DNA of 64,000 bases from Mycolicibacterium pyrenivorans (GCF_025821625.1 NZ_JACKSH010000018.1:1-64000), one strand, 5' to 3'. Counted from the first letter of the stretch, positions 48,184 to 62,926 are shown. Numbers and translations: made by a program. Notes: generated by a model not told the origin, from the letters alone.

Positions 48184-49215
48184 TCACACACCGCGAATTC
48201 CGCTGTCGACCCGTTTCACCGGCTTGTGCGGGTACCGCTTGACTGCGTGCGCCTCGGCCTCGGAGTTCGGCAGCACGTAGAGCGTTTCCACCTTGTCCTG
48301 CAGCGGTTTGAGCACCAGGTCCATGAAGCCCTTGCGGTCGTCGAGATACGGCTCGATGACGTCCTCGCCCGCGGGGCAGACCGCCAGGCAGTAGGCGGCC
48401 TTGTAGTTGGCCTTGAACGACAGGCTCTGCCACATCGACGCGTTCTCGGAATCGCTGACGCGGGAGCGAAAGTCGGCGGCATCTTCGCTGTCGGCGATGG
48501 TCTGCGCCCAGTCGGTGAAGCCGCCCATGAACTCGCGGTAGTTGTGCACCGAACAGGCGATGAAGTCGAAGTCACCGTTCTTCTTGATCGCACCGACGGG
48601 GCACGCCGCCACGCACAGCTTGCATTCCAGGCACGGTGAGTAGTCGAGCGGTTCACCGTAACTGCTGATCTCCGAGGCAACCAGCACGGTGCCGAGCAGG
48701 ATGAAGTTGCCGAACCGCGGATGAATCACGTTGCGGTGGATGCCCATCGCGCCGAGGCCCGCAGCGACGGCGACCGGCTTGTGCGCCACCACCCAGATTC
48801 GACCGGGGAAGCGATCCATCTCCATCGGGAAGGTGGCGGACGGGTTGACCACCCGGTGGCCTGCGTCCTGTAGCACACGGGTGATGCGGTGCGCCGCCTC
48901 GTTCATGATCTCGCCGCTGCGGTGGAACTCCTGGTTGGCGATACTTCTTTCGCTCGATCGCACGTTGTCGCGGTTCATCCTCACGACGAGGGAGATGTAG
49001 CTCACGGCGCCGGGCAGGGCCGCCTCGACGTGCGGTCGTTCCGAACTCAGCGCGGGGTCGGCGACGCTGGCGAAGCCGACGTCGTCGGCGCCCGCATCCA
49101 GGCACACCTGCCGCAGCCAGTCGGCGTCGATCACCACGGGCTCGGACTTCGGGCGGGACCGCACCGTGCGCACCGTGGGGTGTTCGGCCAGACGTGTGGG
49201 CAGCTTCTCGACCAT
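48184..49215 (-). CDS. 4Fe-4S ferredoxin-type protein related to QueG/reductive dehalogenases
   Basis: 343 residues. Typical ferredoxin motif CLECKLCVAACP (Cys195, 198, 201, 205) and a second part CLAVCPAGED, spaced as in QueG and reductive dehalogenase-like proteins, but the fuller QueG sequence features are not evident. Soluble; redox role unknown. A -10 TACTAT lies 7 nt before ATG 49215, so the mRNA is probably leaderless. Not part of the Rv1013-Rv1014 interval in M. tuberculosis. Confidence 0.75.
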   Translation of the reverse strand: MVEKLPTRLAEHPTVRTVRSRPKSEPVVIDADWLRQVCLDAGADDVGFASVADPALSSERPHVEAALPGAVSYISLVVRMNRDNVRSSERSIANQEFHRSGEIMNEAAHRITRVLQDAGHRVVNPSATFPMEMDRFPGRIWVVAHKPVAVAAGLGAMGIHRNVIHPRFGNFILLGTVLVASEISSYGEPLDYSPCLECKLCVAACPVGAIKKNGDFDFIACSVHNYREFMGGFTDWAQTIADSEDAADFRSRVSDSENASMWQSLSFKANYKAAYCLAVCPAGEDVIEPYLDDRKGFMDLVLKPLQDKVETLYVLPNSEAEAHAVKRYPHKPVKRVDSGIRGV

Positions 49216-49222
49216 GCTAGGT

Positions 49223-49228
49223 ATAGTA
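49223..49228 (-). promoter_or_regulatory. -10 (TACTAT) for the ferredoxin-type gene
   Basis: Minus-strand TACTAT at 49228-49223, seven nt before the ATG. The surrounding AGTA-N5-TACT is a small inverted repeat. Confidence 0.4.
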
Positions 49229-49280
49229 CACAATACTCAGCGCGCGTGCGGGCGCGCGCGTGCCGGGTCCACCGACGGCC

Positions 49281-50135
49281 CTAGCCGGAGGTGCGGCGCC
49301 GGTAGGCGTACAGCGCGACCGGCGCGAACACCGCGGTCAACGCGAGCGACCACAGGATCGTCGACAGCACCGGATGCTGAAGCGGCAGTTGAGCGCTCGC
49401 GGGAGCCGGTCCGCCGTTGCCCCACAGTTCCCGCATCGCCTGCGCCAGCGACGACACCGGGTTCCATTCGGCGATCACGCGCAGCCAGTGCGGCATCGGT
49501 TCGGTGGGCACGAACGTGTTGGCGAGAAACGTCATGGGGAACAGCGCGGTGAACATCACCCCGTTGACCGCTTCCACGGTGCGCATCAACGAACCGATGA
49601 GGATGCCGAACCAGATCATCCCGAAGCCGAACAACAGCAGAAGGGCGAACGCCAGGATCGCCTCGCCGATGCTGTTGCGGATCCGCCATCCGATGGCCAG
49701 GCCGGTCAGTGCCATCACGACCACGCCCAGCGACGAGTGGATGACGCTGGCGATGCTCCGGCCGATCAGCACCGAGGAGCGGGATATCGGCAGCGACCGG
49801 AACCTGTCGATGATCCCCTTCTCGACGTCGGCGGTGATTCCCGAGGCGACCACGAACGCCGAGAACACGATGGTCTGCGCCTGGATGCCCGGCAGCAGGA
49901 ACTCCCGGTAGGACGCGCCGCCGGTGTTGGTGATCGATGCCCCGAAGACGAACGCGAACAGCAGCACGAACATGATGGGCTGAGCGGTGACGTCGCTGAG
50001 CATCTCGGGCATCCGCTTGGTGTGGATCATGTTGCGCTTCACCATGATCCACGACTGCTGGACGAGATTGGTCGGGTGGGTCGGGACGGGTCGGACCTGG
50101 ACGGGCGCTTGTGCCGTCGTGTCGAGCGCGGTCAT
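49281..50135 (-). CDS. ABC-2 type export permease (DrrB-like)
   Basis: 284 residues, six membrane helices. ABC-2 permease hallmarks: N-terminal SWIMVKRNMIHTKR, PIMFVLLFAFVFG, EKGIIDRFRSLPISRSS, and NTFVPTEPMPHWLRVIAEWNPVS. Overlaps the ATPase gene by ATGA. Together they form a DrrAB-type exporter for drugs or lipids; substrate unknown. Confidence 0.9.
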   Translation of the reverse strand: MTALDTTAQAPVQVRPVPTHPTNLVQQSWIMVKRNMIHTKRMPEMLSDVTAQPIMFVLLFAFVFGASITNTGGASYREFLLPGIQAQTIVFSAFVVASGITADVEKGIIDRFRSLPISRSSVLIGRSIASVIHSSLGVVVMALTGLAIGWRIRNSIGEAILAFALLLLFGFGMIWFGILIGSLMRTVEAVNGVMFTALFPMTFLANTFVPTEPMPHWLRVIAEWNPVSSLAQAMRELWGNGGPAPASAQLPLQHPVLSTILWSLALTAVFAPVALYAYRRRTSG

Positions 50136-51088
50136 ACCTCGACCTCCTCGGTGTCTTCGGTGCGGTGCCCGGTGAGCGTCAGGAACACGTCGTCGAGGCT
50201 GGGGCGGGACAACCCGATGTCGTCCACGCCGATGCCGCTGTCGCGCAACCACCCCGCCACATCGATCATGTCGCCCAAACCTTCGGCCGAGGCGGAGAGC
50301 CGGCGGGCACCGACGTCGACGAACACCTCGGCCCCGGTCCGCGCGAGCAGGGTCTGGGCGGGCTCCAGGTCCGCGGCGTCGGCGACGGTGACCACGAGAC
50401 TGGCGCGCCCCGCCTGCTGCTTGAGTTCCATCGGGGACCCCTGGGCGATGATCCGGCCCCTGTCGATCACGACGATGTTGTCGGCGAGCTGATCGGCTTC
50501 CTCGAGGTACTGGGTGGTCAGCAGCAGTGTGGTGCCCTGGGCCACCAGGCCGCGCAGCACCTCCCACAACTCGTTGCGGCTGCGGGGATCCAGCCCGGTG
50601 GTCGGCTCGTCGAGGAACAACACCGGTGGCGACGCCAGCAGGCTCACCGCGAGGTCCAACCGGCGGCGCATCCCACCGGAGTAGGACTTGACCACGCGCT
50701 CGGCCGCGTCGGTGAGCGAGAACTGTTCCAGCAGTTGGCTTCCGAGCTTCTGCAGGTCTTTGCGCCGGATACCGTAGAGCCCCCCGATCATCCGGATGTT
50801 CTCGCTCCCGGTGAGGAGTTCGTCGACGGTGGCCACCTGACCGGTCAGGCCCATGTGCCGCCGCACCTGGTCAGGGTGGGTGCGCACGTCGAAGCCGGCG
50901 ACGCGGGCGGTGCCGCTGGTGGGCTCGGTGAGCGTGGTCATCATCCGCACCGTGGTCGTCTTGCCCGCCCCGTTGGGGCCGAGCAGCCCGAGCACGGTGC
51001 CCGGCGGCACTGTGAAGCTGACACCGTCGACGGCGGTTTCGCGGCCGTAACGCTTCACCAGGTCGATCGCTTCGATCGCGGATTCCAT
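50132..51088 (-). CDS. ABC transporter ATP-binding protein (DrrA-like)
   Basis: 318 residues. Walker A GPNGAGKTT, signature YSGGMRRRLDLA, Walker B VLFLDEPTTGLD, H-loop replaced by LLLTTQYLEEADQLADN as in DrrA. C-terminal DrrA-type domain ending SLDDVFLTLTGHRTEDTEEVEV. Partner of the permease. ATG 51088 is the first start leaving the ABC domain complete. Confidence 0.92.
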   Translation of the reverse strand: MESAIEAIDLVKRYGRETAVDGVSFTVPPGTVLGLLGPNGAGKTTTVRMMTTLTEPTSGTARVAGFDVRTHPDQVRRHMGLTGQVATVDELLTGSENIRMIGGLYGIRRKDLQKLGSQLLEQFSLTDAAERVVKSYSGGMRRRLDLAVSLLASPPVLFLDEPTTGLDPRSRNELWEVLRGLVAQGTTLLLTTQYLEEADQLADNIVVIDRGRIIAQGSPMELKQQAGRASLVVTVADAADLEPAQTLLARTGAEVFVDVGARRLSASAEGLGDMIDVAGWLRDSGIGVDDIGLSRPSLDDVFLTLTGHRTEDTEEVEV

Positions 51089-51171
51089 GGCATCGACGGT
51101 ATAGGCGCACACCGACATCGGACCAATGCTTTTGTCCGCCATCCCGGCCCGCAACGGCGTCTACTGGAGAC

Positions 51172-52626
51172 GTGCACGCGGACTGGTTCGACGCACCCGG
51201 GTACTGGCTGGCCCGGGAGGTGCTGCAGCGCGGTGTGGCGGCGATATACCTGATCGCGTTCGTCGGCGCGGCCCGCCAGTTCCGCGCGCTGATCGGTGAA
51301 CAGGGAATGCTGCCGGTGCCCCGGTTCGTCGCCCAGGTGGCGTTCCGGGTCGCCCCGAGCGTGTTCCATCTCCACTACTCCGACCGCTTCTTCACCGCCG
51401 TGTGCTGGAGCGGGGCGGCGCTGGCGGCCGCCCTCGTCGCCGGCGTCGACGACCTGGTACCGCTGTGGGCGGCCACGTCGGCGTGGCTGGCGCTGTGGGT
51501 GCTGTACCTGTCGATCGTCAACGTCGGGCAGCGCTGGTACGGCTTCGGTTGGGAGTCGCTGTTGTTGGAGGCGGGCTTCCTGGCCATGCTGCTGGGCAAT
51601 GACGACACGGCGCCGCCGGTCCTGACGTTGTGGCTGGCGCGCTGGCTGTTGTTCCGCGTGGAGTTCGGCGCCGGGTTGATCAAGATGCGTGGCGATCCGT
51701 GCTGGCGCGATCTGAGCTGTCTGGACTACCACCACGAGACCCAGCCGATGCCGGGCCCGCTGAGTTCGTTTTTCCACCACCTGCCCAAGCCCCTGCACCG
51801 TGTCGAGGTCGCCGGCAACCACGTCGCCCAGCTGGTCGTACCGTTCGCGTTGTTCGCTCCGCAACCGGTGGCCTCGGTGGCAGCGGGGATCGTGATCGTC
51901 ACGCAAGTGTGGCTGGTGCTGTCCGGGAACTTCGCCTGGCTCAACTGGCTGACGATCATCCTTGCGTTCAGCGCTGTCGACCAGACCGCGTTCGCCCGGG
52001 TGTTGCCGCTGTCCGCGCCTCCGGCCCAGCCCGGGCCGCCGCTGTGGTTCGCCGTCCTGGTGATCGCAGGCACGGTGCTGACGGTGTCCCTGAGCTACTG
52101 GCCCGTGCGCAACATGCTCGGACGCCGGCAGCGGATGAACGCGTCGTTCAACCCCTTCCATCTGGTGAACACCTACGGGGCGTTCGGCACCATCGGGCGG
52201 GTCCGGTACGAGGTGGTCATCGAGGGGACCGACGAGTCGGAACCCACCGAGGCGACGGTGTGGAAGGAGTACGGCTTCAAGGGAAAACCCGGTGACCCGC
52301 GCCGGATGCCCCGGCAGTGGGCGCCCTACCACCTGCGCCTGGACTGGATGATGTGGTTCGCGGCGCTGTCACCGGCCTACGCGCGCGACTGGTTCCGTCC
52401 GTTGGTGGTACGGCTGCTGCGCAACGACGCCGCGACGCTTCGTCTACTCGGGCACAATCCGTTTCCCCACGGGCCACCCCGATGCATCCGGGCGCGGCTG
52501 TACGAATACCGGTTCACGACCTGGCGGGAGTTGCGCGAGGAACGGTGCTGGTGGCACCGAACCCTGGTCGGTGACTACCTGCCGGCCGTCGCGCTGGGCT
52601 CGGGCGAATCGCCACCCGCACGGTGA
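51172..52626 (+). CDS. lipase maturation factor (LMF)-family membrane protein
   Basis: 484 residues, ~8-10 membrane helices. LMF1/LMF2-like features: RWYGFGWESLLLEAGFLA, RWLLFRVEFGAGLIKMRGDPCWRDL, NPFHLVNTYGAFG, and a C-terminal EYRFTTWRELREERCWWHR. The eukaryotic family helps lipases fold; the bacterial role is unknown. Faces away from the ABC exporter. GTG 51172 has GGAG only 2 nt upstream, so the start is uncertain. Confidence 0.85.
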   Translation: MHADWFDAPGYWLAREVLQRGVAAIYLIAFVGAARQFRALIGEQGMLPVPRFVAQVAFRVAPSVFHLHYSDRFFTAVCWSGAALAAALVAGVDDLVPLWAATSAWLALWVLYLSIVNVGQRWYGFGWESLLLEAGFLAMLLGNDDTAPPVLTLWLARWLLFRVEFGAGLIKMRGDPCWRDLSCLDYHHETQPMPGPLSSFFHHLPKPLHRVEVAGNHVAQLVVPFALFAPQPVASVAAGIVIVTQVWLVLSGNFAWLNWLTIILAFSAVDQTAFARVLPLSAPPAQPGPPLWFAVLVIAGTVLTVSLSYWPVRNMLGRRQRMNASFNPFHLVNTYGAFGTIGRVRYEVVIEGTDESEPTEATVWKEYGFKGKPGDPRRMPRQWAPYHLRLDWMMWFAALSPAYARDWFRPLVVRLLRNDAATLRLLGHNPFPHGPPRCIRARLYEYRFTTWRELREERCWWHRTLVGDYLPAVALGSGESPPAR

Positions 52627-52705
52627 GCGCGCGTGGAGTAGCGAGAGTCTGCGGCATGTCGGGTGCAGACCCGCCCGCTCGCGCTGAGGTGCGCCGGGGA
52701 ACTGG

Positions 52706-54340
52706 CTAGGTGACCAGCGAGACGGAGGTCGAGCGCCGCAGCTTGCCCGACGGCGTCTTGGGGATGCTTCCCGGCCCGAGCACGACCACGTTGCGGGGGC
52801 GCACGTCGACCTCCGCCACCACCTCGTGGGCGACCTGGTGCTCGATGCGACGCACCTCGACGGGATCCTCCCAGGCGTTGGACTCGACGGCGACGGCGAA
52901 GGTCTCGCGCGAGTGCCCGGCGTCCAGGCGGACCGCGACCGCGCAGCCGGCCCGCACCCCTTCGACGCGGCCTGCCGCGCGTTCGATGTCTGTCGGGTAG
53001 ATGTTGCGGCCCGCCATGATGATGACGTCCTTGACACGACCGCAGACCACGACGTGGCCCTCCTCGGTCAGGTAGCCGAGGTCGCCGGTGTCATACCAGC
53101 CGGCCTCGTCCTGGGCCGGGATGAAGCCGCCCATGGTCAGGTAGCCGGGGGTCAGGCATTCGCCACGCAGTTCGATGACGCCGACCCCACGCGCAGGCAT
53201 GACGTTGCCGTGGTCGTCGATGATGCGGGCTTCCAGGTCGGTCAGCAGCGGGCCCAGCTTGGCCAGCCGCTTGGTGTTGCCCTTGGAGGACGGCACCGCC
53301 CGGCGCAGCGCCGCCAGCAGGTCGGCGTCGACCTCGTCGACGACCAGGCCGGCACCGCACGGCGAGAACGACACCGCCAGCGTGGTCTCGGCCATGCCGT
53401 AGGCCGGCAGGATCGCCTCGGGACGCAGGCCGAACGGCTTACCCGCGTCGATCAGGTCCTCGACGTCGGCCGGTTCGACGGGCTCCGCGCCGGACAGCGC
53501 GAACCGCAGCGTGGACAGGTCGAACTCGCCGGGCTTGGCCTGGCGGCGCAGCCGCTTGGCGAACAACGCGTAGGCGAAGTTCGGCGCCGCGGTCATGGTG
53601 CCCTTGTACTTGTCGATGAGCTTGGCCCACAGCAGGGTGTCCCGCAGGAAGTCCATGGGCGTGACCTTGACCAACTCGGCGCCGAAGTACATCGGGATGG
53701 TCAGGAAGCCGACCATGCCCATGTCGTGGAAGCAGGGCAGCCAGCTGACCATGACGTCGGTGTCGACGTCGTACTGGGCGCCGATGAACATGGCCTCGGC
53801 GTTGGAGTAGATGTTGCGGTGGGTGATCTGCACGGCTTTAGGTGAACCAGTAGATCCGCTCGTTAATTGCATCAGCGCCAGATCGTCCTCACCCACGTCG
53901 ATGGGATCGATCGGGTCGGAGGCCAGCAGGTCGCCGACGGTCAGGACCTTGATGCCCTTTTCCTCGAGGACCGGGATCGCGACCAGGAACGGCTCGGAGA
54001 CGATGACGGCCTTGGCCTCGATCATCCCGATGACCATCATGGTGTCGTCGGCCCACATGGCCAGGTCGGTGCGCGGGGTCGGCTGGTGCAGCATGGTCAG
54101 GCTGGCACCGCGCATCCACAGACCCTGGGCGGTGGGGGCGATCTCCACCGGGAACCCGGCCAGCACGCCGACGGCGTCACCGAGACCGACTCCGGCTGCG
54201 GCGAGCCCACCGGCGATGCGCCGCGCCCGCTCGTGCACCTCGCCCCAGGTGTGCCGAACCGGCTCATACGGCTCGCCGGTGACCATGCCCCTGCCGGTGG
54301 TGCGGGCATTCCGGTACATCTTCTCGGTGAATCTGCTCAC
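52706..54340 (-). CDS. fatty acyl-AMP/CoA ligase, Pks16 (Rv1013)-like
   Basis: 544 residues. AMP-forming ligase: [18 protein letters not shown] (P-loop), [36 protein letters not shown] and C-terminal KTPSGKLRR (catalytic Lys). Nearly identical in layout to M. tuberculosis Rv1013, named pks16 but without polyketide synthase domains. Activates a fatty acid for envelope lipid synthesis; substrate unknown. GTG 54340 is set by GGAGG 5 nt upstream. Confidence 0.92.
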   Translation of the reverse strand: MSRFTEKMYRNARTTGRGMVTGEPYEPVRHTWGEVHERARRIAGGLAAAGVGLGDAVGVLAGFPVEIAPTAQGLWMRGASLTMLHQPTPRTDLAMWADDTMMVIGMIEAKAVIVSEPFLVAIPVLEEKGIKVLTVGDLLASDPIDPIDVGEDDLALMQLTSGSTGSPKAVQITHRNIYSNAEAMFIGAQYDVDTDVMVSWLPCFHDMGMVGFLTIPMYFGAELVKVTPMDFLRDTLLWAKLIDKYKGTMTAAPNFAYALFAKRLRRQAKPGEFDLSTLRFALSGAEPVEPADVEDLIDAGKPFGLRPEAILPAYGMAETTLAVSFSPCGAGLVVDEVDADLLAALRRAVPSSKGNTKRLAKLGPLLTDLEARIIDDHGNVMPARGVGVIELRGECLTPGYLTMGGFIPAQDEAGWYDTGDLGYLTEEGHVVVCGRVKDVIIMAGRNIYPTDIERAAGRVEGVRAGCAVAVRLDAGHSRETFAVAVESNAWEDPVEVRRIEHQVAHEVVAEVDVRPRNVVVLGPGSIPKTPSGKLRRSTSVSLVT

Positions 54341-54673
54341 CACGACCTCCTCGCCGACATTTGCCCCGGTATGTATGCCCGTGGGCAATGCTCCGCCTGA
54401 TGGGAGGCCTTTTCACGGAGGCGCGCACACATTTGGGGAGCGGTTGTGTCTCGAATCGGTGATGTCCCATAACCGCGGGCGAATCCAGTCCATCGCCCAC
54501 CGTTGTCGCCGGTGGGGGAACTCATCGCGTCCAGTGCTCGACCGCTAGCTCTCACCGTCGCTCATCTTAAGCAACTCTTAAGTAACTGCCAAACGGACGC
54601 GACTATTGAGGCATTAGTCACACCAATTCGTGATGAACAAGCAGCGTGCTGGTTCCACACAGAAGCTGGGTTT
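54341..54673. other. 333-bp intergenic region between ispE and the Rv1013-like gene
   Basis: No gene seen. It holds the promoter at 54564-54592 and, downstream of it, a ~217-nt leader before GTG 54340. Two CTTAAG hexamers ~11 bp apart (54566-54582) flank the -10. Confidence 0.6.
54564..54592 (-). promoter_or_regulatory. SigA-type promoter of the Rv1013-like gene
   Basis: Minus strand TTGGCA (54592-54587), 17-nt spacer, TAAGAT (54569-54564). Good housekeeping promoter match; implies a long 5' leader. Confidence 0.45.
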
Positions 54674-55642
54674 CTACACAGACGCTGATGGGGTCGGTAC
54701 GACGCGGGCCCCCTGCACCGGCCCGCTGGCCACCCGCACCGTGCGACATACACCCGCGCCCGCGAGCTCGGTGCCCACGTCCACCGCGGCACCCGCCGAG
54801 GGACACAGGAACGCGCAGGTGGGGCCCGAGCCCGACACGATGCCCGCCAGCGCGCCCGCGTCGACCCCGGCGCGCAGCGTGCGGCGCAGCGACGCGTCGA
54901 GGCTCAGCGCCGCGGCCTGCAGGTCGTTGCCGAGCAGCGGCGCCAGTTCCGCGGGATCCCCCGACGCCAGCGCGGCCAGCACCGGTTCGGCGGTTTCCAG
55001 GCGCGGCGGCAGGTGCCTGTCCCCGGCGGCGCGCAGCCGGTCGATCTCGGCGAAGACCTTCTTGGTGGACAGCCCGCCCGCGGAGAACGCCAGCACCCAG
55101 TGGAACGTGTTGCGCGCCAGCACCGTGGCGAGCTCCTCGCCACGGCCGGTGCCCAGCGCCGTGCCGCCGTGCAGGGCGAACGGCACGTCGCTGCCGAGCG
55201 CGGCGGCCAGCGTGTGCAGGTCCCGCCGCGGCACGCCGAGCTCCCACAGCGCGTTCATCGCCACCAGGACGGCCGCCGCGTCGGCGCTGCCGCCGGCCAT
55301 CCCGCCCGCGACCGGGATCGTCTTCTCGATCGAGATCGCGACGTCCGGGGTGCGGCCGACGTGCTCGGCGAGCAGCTCGGCTGCGCGCCACGCGAGGTTG
55401 CGCTCGTCGGTCGGCAGGGATTCGGCGCCCTCACCGGACAGCTCCAGCGACAACATGTCGGCGGTCGTGACCGTCACCTCGTCGAGCAGCGACACCGCGT
55501 GGAAGACCGTCGTCAGCTCGTGGTAGCCGTCGTCGCGGCGGTCCCCCACCTCGAGGTAGAGATTGACCTTGCCCGGAACCCGGACACTGACCGACCCGGT
55601 GGGAACCCACTCGGGTGCCGTACTCCCGTCACGCGCGGACAT
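54674..55642 (-). CDS. ispE: 4-diphosphocytidyl-2-C-methyl-D-erythritol kinase
   Basis: 322 residues. GHMP kinase: [21 protein letters not shown] near the N-terminus, ATP loop [18 protein letters not shown]-terminal [11 protein letters not shown]. Fourth step of the MEP isoprenoid pathway. Order rpfB-ksgA-ispE-Rv1013 matches Rv1009-Rv1013. GTG or ATG choice: ATG 55642 precedes the conserved start by ~22 residues. Confidence 0.95.
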   Translation of the reverse strand: MSARDGSTAPEWVPTGSVSVRVPGKVNLYLEVGDRRDDGYHELTTVFHAVSLLDEVTVTTADMLSLELSGEGAESLPTDERNLAWRAAELLAEHVGRTPDVAISIEKTIPVAGGMAGGSADAAAVLVAMNALWELGVPRRDLHTLAAALGSDVPFALHGGTALGTGRGEELATVLARNTFHWVLAFSAGGLSTKKVFAEIDRLRAAGDRHLPPRLETAEPVLAALASGDPAELAPLLGNDLQAAALSLDASLRRTLRAGVDAGALAGIVSGSGPTCAFLCPSAGAAVDVGTELAGAGVCRTVRVASGPVQGARVVPTPSASV

Positions 55643-55687
55643 CGAACGACACTAACGCCGCGACGCCGAACGGGTGAACTCGCCACC

Positions 55688-55720
55688 GGAAGCGACCCAG
55701 GAAGCGACTCTGAAAGCGAC

Positions 55721-55723
<3 letters not shown>
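55688..55723 (+). repeat. three 12-bp tandem repeats ending at the ksgA stop
   Basis: GGAAGCGACCCA, GGAAGCGACTCT, GAAAGCGACTCA (55688-55699, 55700-55711, 55712-55723). The last three bases are the ksgA stop codon on the minus strand. Confidence 0.8.
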
Positions 55724-57813
<2,090 letters not shown>

Positions 57814-57882
57814 CTAGGCACTACAGGCAGCAGAGCGGCCAACCCGTATTTGATTACAAGACGGTAACGAACAGGCCTAGGT

Positions 57883-58719
57883 TCAGCAACTCTGAAGGCC
57901 GTACACCCGCTCCGCGGTCGCGGAACTCTCCTCGGCGATCGTCTCCGCAGGCCGGCCGACGACGTCGGCCAACGCTCGCACAGTGTAGGGCAGGCAGTAC
58001 GGCTCATTGGGCGCGCCGCGGTACGGGTGCGGGGTCAGAAACGGCGCATCGGTCTCGACGAGCAGTTGCTCCGGGGGGATCAGCGCAGCGGCTTCCCGCA
58101 GCGCACGGGCGTTTCGGAAGCTCACCGTCCCGGACAGGCTCAGCACCCAACCGGCCGCCACGCACGTCCGCGCCATCTCCACCCCCGACGAAAAACAGTG
58201 GAAGATCACAGTCTCGGGCGGGCCCTCGGCCCGCAGCACGTCGAGCACCTCCGCGTCGGCGTCGCGGTTGTGGATCATCAGCGGCTTCCCGGTCCGCTTG
58301 GCCAGGTCGATGTGCCAGGCGAACGCCTCCCGCTGTTCACCGGGCTCGGCGCACCCCTCGAGCCGCCCCGGCCAGTACATGTCCATGCCCGTCTCGCCGA
58401 CGGCGACCACCCGCGGATGTCCGGCCAGTCGCTCGATCACCGTCCGCGCCTCCTCGGTGAGCGCGTTGGCACGGGTGGGGTGCAGCGCCACCGCCGCGTA
58501 CACCCGCGGATCCCAGTCGGCCGCCTCCACCGCCCACCTGGCCGCCGCCAGGTCGTCGGCGATGGTGACGACCGCCCCCACGCCCGCCTGGCCCGCGCGG
58601 TCGAGGATCGCACGCACGTCGTCGGCGTCGGTGGCGCCGCACGCGTCGAGGTGGGTGTGCGCGTCGATCAGCGGCGCGAGGCGTTCCGGCAGGGGCGGCG
58701 GCTCGCGCTTTGAACTCAC
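57883..58719 (-). CDS. tatD: TatD-family metal-dependent hydrolase/DNase
   Basis: 278 residues. Metal motifs IDAHTHLD near the N-terminus, GETGMDMYWPG, MIHNRDAD, HCFSSG, and VETDAPFLTPHPYRG. 3'-5' exonuclease on single-stranded nucleic acid in the family. GTG 58719 is preferred because TAGAGT (58731-58726) ends 6 nt before it, giving a leaderless mRNA; GTG 58725 is the alternative. Confidence 0.93.
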   Translation of the reverse strand: MSSKREPPPLPERLAPLIDAHTHLDACGATDADDVRAILDRAGQAGVGAVVTIADDLAAARWAVEAADWDPRVYAAVALHPTRANALTEEARTVIERLAGHPRVVAVGETGMDMYWPGRLEGCAEPGEQREAFAWHIDLAKRTGKPLMIHNRDADAEVLDVLRAEGPPETVIFHCFSSGVEMARTCVAAGWVLSLSGTVSFRNARALREAAALIPPEQLLVETDAPFLTPHPYRGAPNEPYCLPYTVRALADVVGRPAETIAEESSATAERVYGLQSC

Positions 58720-58725
58720 GGCCAC

Positions 58726-58735
58726 ACTCTAGGGT
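58726..58735. promoter_or_regulatory. overlapping divergent -10 elements of tatD and metG
   Basis: Ten bases ACTCTAGGGT hold TAGAGT on the minus strand (58731-58726) and TAGGGT on the plus strand (58730-58735), sharing the central TA. Each lies just upstream of its gene. Confidence 0.45.
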
Positions 58736-58744
58736 GAAGCTCAA

Positions 58745-61650
<2,906 letters not shown>

Positions 61651-61660
61651 TCATGGCAGG

Positions 61661-61676
61661 TGTGACACACATCACT
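61661..61676. promoter_or_regulatory. CRP-like site TGTGA-N6-TCACT
   Basis: Nine of ten core bases match TGTGA-N6-TCACA. It ends 3 nt before the -35 of the ECF41-type promoter, a position from which it could regulate that promoter. Confidence 0.35.
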
Positions 61677-61679
61677 ATC

Positions 61680-61706
61680 TGTCACGCCCGGCCACCCCGC
61701 GGTGTC
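61680..61706 (+). promoter_or_regulatory. sigJ: ECF41-type promoter of the oxidoreductase-sigJ operon
   Basis: TGTCACG (61680-61686), 16-nt spacer, TGTC (61703-61706). The ECF41 consensus as I recall it is TGTCACA-N15/16-CGTC. Expected autoregulatory site of SigJ; leader of ~5 nt to ATG 61715. Confidence 0.65.
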
Positions 61707-61714
61707 TAGAGGGC

Positions 61715-62926
61715 ATGACTGATTTCACCGCATCCAAGACGCACAACGCACGCGCCAAAGTCGTCGTCATCGGCGGCGGCTACTCCGGAACGCTGGCGGC
61801 CAACCAACTGCTCGTCGGCGGTGACGGGGAAACGCCGGACATCACGCTGGTCAACCCCCGCCCGAAATTCGTCGAGCGGATCCGCCTGCACCAGTTGCTG
61901 GCCGGTAACCACGACGCGAGCGTCGACTACGGCACGCTGCTCGGCGAGGGCGTCCGACTCGTCGTCGACACCGCGACCCGCATCGACACCGTCGCCCGCA
62001 CCGTGGCACTGGCGTCGGCACGGGCGCTGGAGTACGACTACGTCATCTACGCGGTCGGCAGTACCGGTGCCGTCCCGGCGGCGGTGCCCGGCGCCGCCGA
62101 ATTCGCCTATCCCGTAGCGGAGTTGGAGCAGGCGCAACGGGCACGGGATGCACTCGTCGAGCTACACCGTGACGCACCGGTGACGGTGGTCGGGGGCGGG
62201 CTGACCGGTATCGAGGTCGCCACCGAGCTCGCCGAGCAGGGCCGCAGGGTCACGTTGGTCTGCGGCGGCCGGCTGGGACCGTCGCTGTCCGCGCCGGGCC
62301 GCCGATCGGTGGCCAAGGTGATGGCCAAGCTGCGGGTCGCGGTGCTGGAATCCGACGTGGTGACCGAAGTCCGCCCCGACGCGGTGGTCTTCGCCGACGG
62401 CGCCGTCCGCCCGAGCGCGCTGACCATCTGGACCGCGGGCTTCGGCGTACCCGATCTCGCGGCCACCAGCGGACTGCGCACCGATGCCATGGGTCGCCTG
62501 CTCACCGACGAGACGCTGACCAGCGTCTCCGACACCCGGATCATCGCCACCGGGGATTGCGCGTCACCGTCGGGAGTTCCCCTGCGGATGTGCTGCGCGA
62601 CGGCCTCACAACTCGGGCCGCAGGCGGGCAACACCGTACTCAGCCGGATCGCGGGTGCCGAACCGGCGGTGCTGGAGTACGGCTTCGCGGGCAACTCGTG
62701 CACCAGCCTCGGCCGCCGTGCCGGCATCCTGCAGTTCGGCCGCAGCGACAACACGCAGATCAACGCCTACCTCGGCGGTCGCGTGGCCGCGACGGTGAAG
62801 GAGATCATCTGCAGGGGCACGATCTGGGGCCTGCGCCGCCAGGCCGGCAAGCCCGGCTCCGCCTATTTCGCCAAGGGCGCACCCCGGCCGGGGCAGCGCG
62901 CGTTCGAGGAGGTCGCGGGAACGTGA
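61715..62926 (+). CDS. FAD-dependent pyridine nucleotide oxidoreductase (NDH-2-like)
   Basis: 403 residues. FAD motif VVVIGGGYSGTLAANQLL near the N-terminus, NAD(P) motif VTVVGGGLTGIEVATELAEQG in the middle, and the FAD ribose motif IIATGDCAS. No C-terminal membrane helix, so it is a soluble relative of NADH dehydrogenase II. ECF41 sigma genes are characteristically next to oxidoreductase, carboxymuconolactone decarboxylase or epimerase genes; this is the oxidoreductase type. Overlaps sigJ by GTGA. Substrate unknown. Confidence 0.88.
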   Translation: MTDFTASKTHNARAKVVVIGGGYSGTLAANQLLVGGDGETPDITLVNPRPKFVERIRLHQLLAGNHDASVDYGTLLGEGVRLVVDTATRIDTVARTVALASARALEYDYVIYAVGSTGAVPAAVPGAAEFAYPVAELEQAQRARDALVELHRDAPVTVVGGGLTGIEVATELAEQGRRVTLVCGGRLGPSLSAPGRRSVAKVMAKLRVAVLESDVVTEVRPDAVVFADGAVRPSALTIWTAGFGVPDLAATSGLRTDAMGRLLTDETLTSVSDTRIIATGDCASPSGVPLRMCCATASQLGPQAGNTVLSRIAGAEPAVLEYGFAGNSCTSLGRRAGILQFGRSDNTQINAYLGGRVAATVKEIICRGTIWGLRRQAGKPGSAYFAKGAPRPGQRAFEEVAGT

